Of a DNA stretch of 15,876 bases, positions 14,019-15,876 are shown in pieces (positions within the stretch are counted from its first letter, which is position 1; each line of letters begins with the position of its first letter). Source of the DNA: Chloroflexota bacterium (GTDB lineage Bacteria > Chloroflexota > Chloroflexia > Thermomicrobiales > UBA6265). Under the pieces are notes generated by a model. It worked only from the letters and a program-made list of their open reading frames with translations, was not told the origin of the DNA and did not search any database. Location: the NCBI GenBank assembly GCA_023415845.1, contig JAEZJB010000245.1:1-15876 (forward strand), read 5' to 3'. Both the position numbers and the translations under genes were made by a program.

Positions 14019-15497
14019 TCAGTCCTGACCGGTCATGCGGTGCATGGATGCGGTTTCCCGATCCCGTGCTTCCGCCTGGTCGAGCCGGGCCGGGTGCAGG
14101 TGGCAGGCAACGTCGGTTGGCTCGGGAAAGATGAGCGGTGTGGGGTGGGTGGTGAGTAGTTCCCGGAGCGCGAAGGAGAGCGTCCAGGCCTGGTTGATTT
14201 CCGGGTAGTTGGTGCCCAGGACGACGGCAGGAACTTCTGCAGTGCCAGGCGGGAGAAGGGGCCAGGCGACGTCGCCGAGGCGGTCGACATACATGAACTC
14301 GTGGAGGGCGCCAGTGCCCGCCAGCATGCCGAGGTGGCGGCTGACAATGGCATTGGCCTGGTCGTGGCAGCCCTGGCGGCGGAGTCCGGCAGCGTAGACG
14401 CTGTTGGTGACACCCCAGCAGGTGAAGACGCCGTGATAGTCGGGATAGTCGAGCAGGTCGGCGTGACGGAGTGCTCGCGAGCGGATGCCGGCCGAGGTCA
14501 TGAACTCCGGTCCGCTGGCCATGGCGACGATGCCCTGCAGATACCGGTCGCGGTCTGAGGTTTGAAGATCATCGAAGAGGCTGGTTTCGAGCAATTCGAC
14601 CGGGATGGCGGTGAGGGCGGCGATGGGGCGCGGCAGGCCAGTGTGCGGGTCGCGGTCGAAGCCGGTCAGGAAGTACTGCTCCTCGGGGAGCCAGAAGCGG
14701 GCCAGGGTCTCGGCGCGGAGCCGGAGTGCGAGGTCGCGCCAGATCGTTGCCTCCTCCGGCAGTTCATCACCGAGCAGGTCGGCGGCGGCATTGAGGGCAT
14801 CCCAGGCGAGGCCCTGAAGACCGATTGTTTCCACGCGGGCGTCACCGTTCGCCAGAGAACCGTCGGCGTGGAGGATGGATGTCGCGCCATCCTGCAGGAT
14901 CTGCCAACGATGGCCGTGTTTCCGGTTCAGTCGCTCAAAGCCCATGAGGGGCGGATCGACCTGCGTCACCATGCTGGCTGTCCAGTGGGCGGCAGCGGCA
15001 AGGGCATCGCGCAGGGTGTGGATGGTGCCCTGGTGGTGCCGGAAGCGAATGTCGAGCAGATCCGTGCCGTGCAGTCGCGCGTGGCGGTGGATCAGGCGGA
15101 TGAACTGAAGTGTGGCATCGACCGATCCGTAATAGACGAGCAGGTCATCGGTGCCGCCCCACCTGGGGCTGAGTTCGGCGAGGATCGCGGCGGGGCTGCC
15201 ATTCACTTCACGCGGGCCCACGAATCGCGACCGAATCTCGTGGGGAATCTGGCCCGGGCCGGTGGCATCGGCAACCTCATTGCGGGCAGTGGACTGGAAG
15301 GTCGCCAGGGAGAGCAGGATGGTTTCCGAGAGTGCGGGAAACCACTCGACGAGGTCGAGGCCAACGCGGAGCGAATCACGGCCGAAGATGGCGCCCCGGT
15401 AGAGTTCGCCGCCGGAGGCCTGGAGACCAAGCGGGGTGACCAGGCCGATCAGCGAGCGATAGAGGTCAGTGGGGTCGAAGGGGAACCGGTCGGTCAC
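14019..15497 (-). CDS. Amylo-alpha-1,6-glucosidase-like protein (glycogen-debranching C-terminal type)
   Basis: The protein has 492 residues of (alpha/alpha)6-barrel type with no N-terminal beta domain. Landmarks in family order are GAIFGRDSLRVGLDLV (35-50), YYGSVDATLQFIRL (122-135), HRWQILQDGATSILHADG (196-213, matching the usual WKDSxDSIxHADG), LQGLAWDALNAAADLL (227-242), WLPEEQYFLTGFD and a TSAGIRSRA segment (334-342). Where relatives have a YH-x-GSVWPxD motif, this protein has YHGVFTCWGVTN (354-365), so an Asp normally present is replaced by Thr. The family hydrolyses alpha-glucan branch stubs or similar glycosidic links. The GTG start at 15497 overlaps the upstream stop by 4 bases (GTGA), so translation is coupled to the epimerase-like gene. 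Fold assignment is good; activity and substrate are uncertain. Confidence 0.75.
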   Translation of the reverse strand: MTDRFPFDPTDLYRSLIGLVTPLGLQASGGELYRGAIFGRDSLRVGLDLVEWFPALSETILLSLATFQSTARNEVADATGPGQIPHEIRSRFVGPREVNGSPAAILAELSPRWGGTDDLLVYYGSVDATLQFIRLIHRHARLHGTDLLDIRFRHHQGTIHTLRDALAAAAHWTASMVTQVDPPLMGFERLNRKHGHRWQILQDGATSILHADGSLANGDARVETIGLQGLAWDALNAAADLLGDELPEEATIWRDLALRLRAETLARFWLPEEQYFLTGFDRDPHTGLPRPIAALTAIPVELLETSLFDDLQTSDRDRYLQGIVAMASGPEFMTSAGIRSRALRHADLLDYPDYHGVFTCWGVTNSVYAAGLRRQGCHDQANAIVSRHLGMLAGTGALHEFMYVDRLGDVAWPLLPPGTAEVPAVVLGTNYPEINQAWTLSFALRELLTTHPTPLIFPEPTDVACHLHPARLDQAEARDRETASMHRMTGQD

Positions 15498-15876
15498 CAG
15501 GTAACCCCCTGGTGTTGCTCGAAGCGGGGGACCGCCCCGGGGCCGGAGAGCACGTGCGCACCAATCGAGGCGTGGACCTCGGCCCCGGGTTCGAGGGCGA
15601 GCACATTGCCGGTGGAGCGGGCAACGGTGAGGTCGGCGGGATAGCCAGTGCAGGGTTCGAGAATGACGACATCCAGGTTGCGCCAGCCGCCTGCAGTGAG
15701 GAACACCCAGAGGGAGTTTTGCAGCGTGTGGTCGAAGGTGAGGCCGAACCCCAGTTCCGCCTGCGGATAGTCGATGGCCGCCCAGCCGGCAGTGAGTTCG
15801 GTGCCGTACCAGAACTGCACCGCGCCGCTGCCTTGGGACGGAAGCTGGCGCAGGTCGAGGGATGAGCCGTCCTCCC
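15494..15876 (-). CDS. Aldose 1-epimerase/galactose-mutarotase-like protein, 5' end beyond the window
   Basis: Only the C-terminal ~127 residues lie in the window; the frame is open to the right edge and stops at 15494-15496. Visible text includes WYGTELTAGWAAI, GFGLTFDHTLQNSLWVFLTA, then LEPCTGYPADLTVA and LALEPGAEVHASI. The LEPCT-x-x-P-x-x-L segment followed by a GxxLxLxPG turn is the usual end of mutarotase-fold proteins that interconvert sugar anomers. Its 4-base overlap with the glucosidase-like gene indicates one operon, a sensible pair for sugar processing. The N-terminal catalytic His residues are not visible, so enzyme activity cannot be judged; it could equally be a mutarotase-fold protein of another function. 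Confidence 0.6.
   Translation of the reverse strand, partial: EDGSSLDLRQLPSQGSGAVQFWYGTELTAGWAAIDYPQAELGFGLTFDHTLQNSLWVFLTAGGWRNLDVVILEPCTGYPADLTVARSTGNVLALEPGAEVHASIGAHVLSGPGAVPRFEQHQGVTW

Noticed and set aside
14562..15644. 360-residue open frame on the plus strand
   Set aside because: Antisense shadow of the glucosidase-like and epimerase-like genes, which carry family motifs and a GTGA overlap; no family match or ribosome binding site.

Overview
The window is high-GC bacterial DNA carrying nine gene products that can be read with confidence, plus one gene cut by the right edge. It most resembles a Chloroflexota genome, probably Thermomicrobia-like. That placement is inference from several features together: GTG starts, Tat-type signal peptides, a KimA transporter with a long N-terminal extension, an archaeal-type AspRS under a T-box, and a sortase/LPxTG pair in a GC-rich non-actinobacterial setting. 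No marker gene settles it.

Layout, left to right. (1) 1-2000, minus: a KimA-type potassium transporter, its last residues lost at the left edge. (2) 2510-6353, plus: a surface module made of a secreted protein of six four-cysteine repeats ending in an LPVTG sorting signal, then its likely sortase, which has a Tat-like leader and a C-terminal SH3b domain. A 14-bp perfect hairpin (6379-6410) closes this region. (3) 6455-8096, minus: an archaeal/Deinococcus-type aspartyl-tRNA synthetase preceded by a well-formed T-box leader. Its antiterminator is canonical and the best specifier candidate is AAC (Asn), which suggests that the enzyme serves tRNA-Asn aminoacylation. (4) 8349-12879, plus: a sugar-uptake operon with a LacI-family repressor, a CUT1 solute-binding protein and two permeases. 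The repressor gene has a sigma70-like promoter and two LacI-type operator sites. There is no ATPase gene here. A 15-bp perfect hairpin (12938-12973) lies between convergent genes. (5) 12979-15876, minus: an aldose-epimerase-like gene (partial), an overlapping amylo-alpha-1,6-glucosidase-like gene, and a divergent ribose-phosphate pyrophosphokinase.

How the parts fit together. The LacI/CUT1 operon probably imports an oligosaccharide. The glucosidase-like and epimerase-like genes to its right could process the imported glycan, although they are on the opposite strand and end the window. The surface protein and sortase form a self-contained cell-envelope unit. The most notable points are the 24-cysteine repeat protein with its sortase-SH3b partner, and the Asn-type T-box controlling an aspartyl-tRNA synthetase. 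No tRNA or rRNA gene, transposon, CRISPR array or phage gene was seen.
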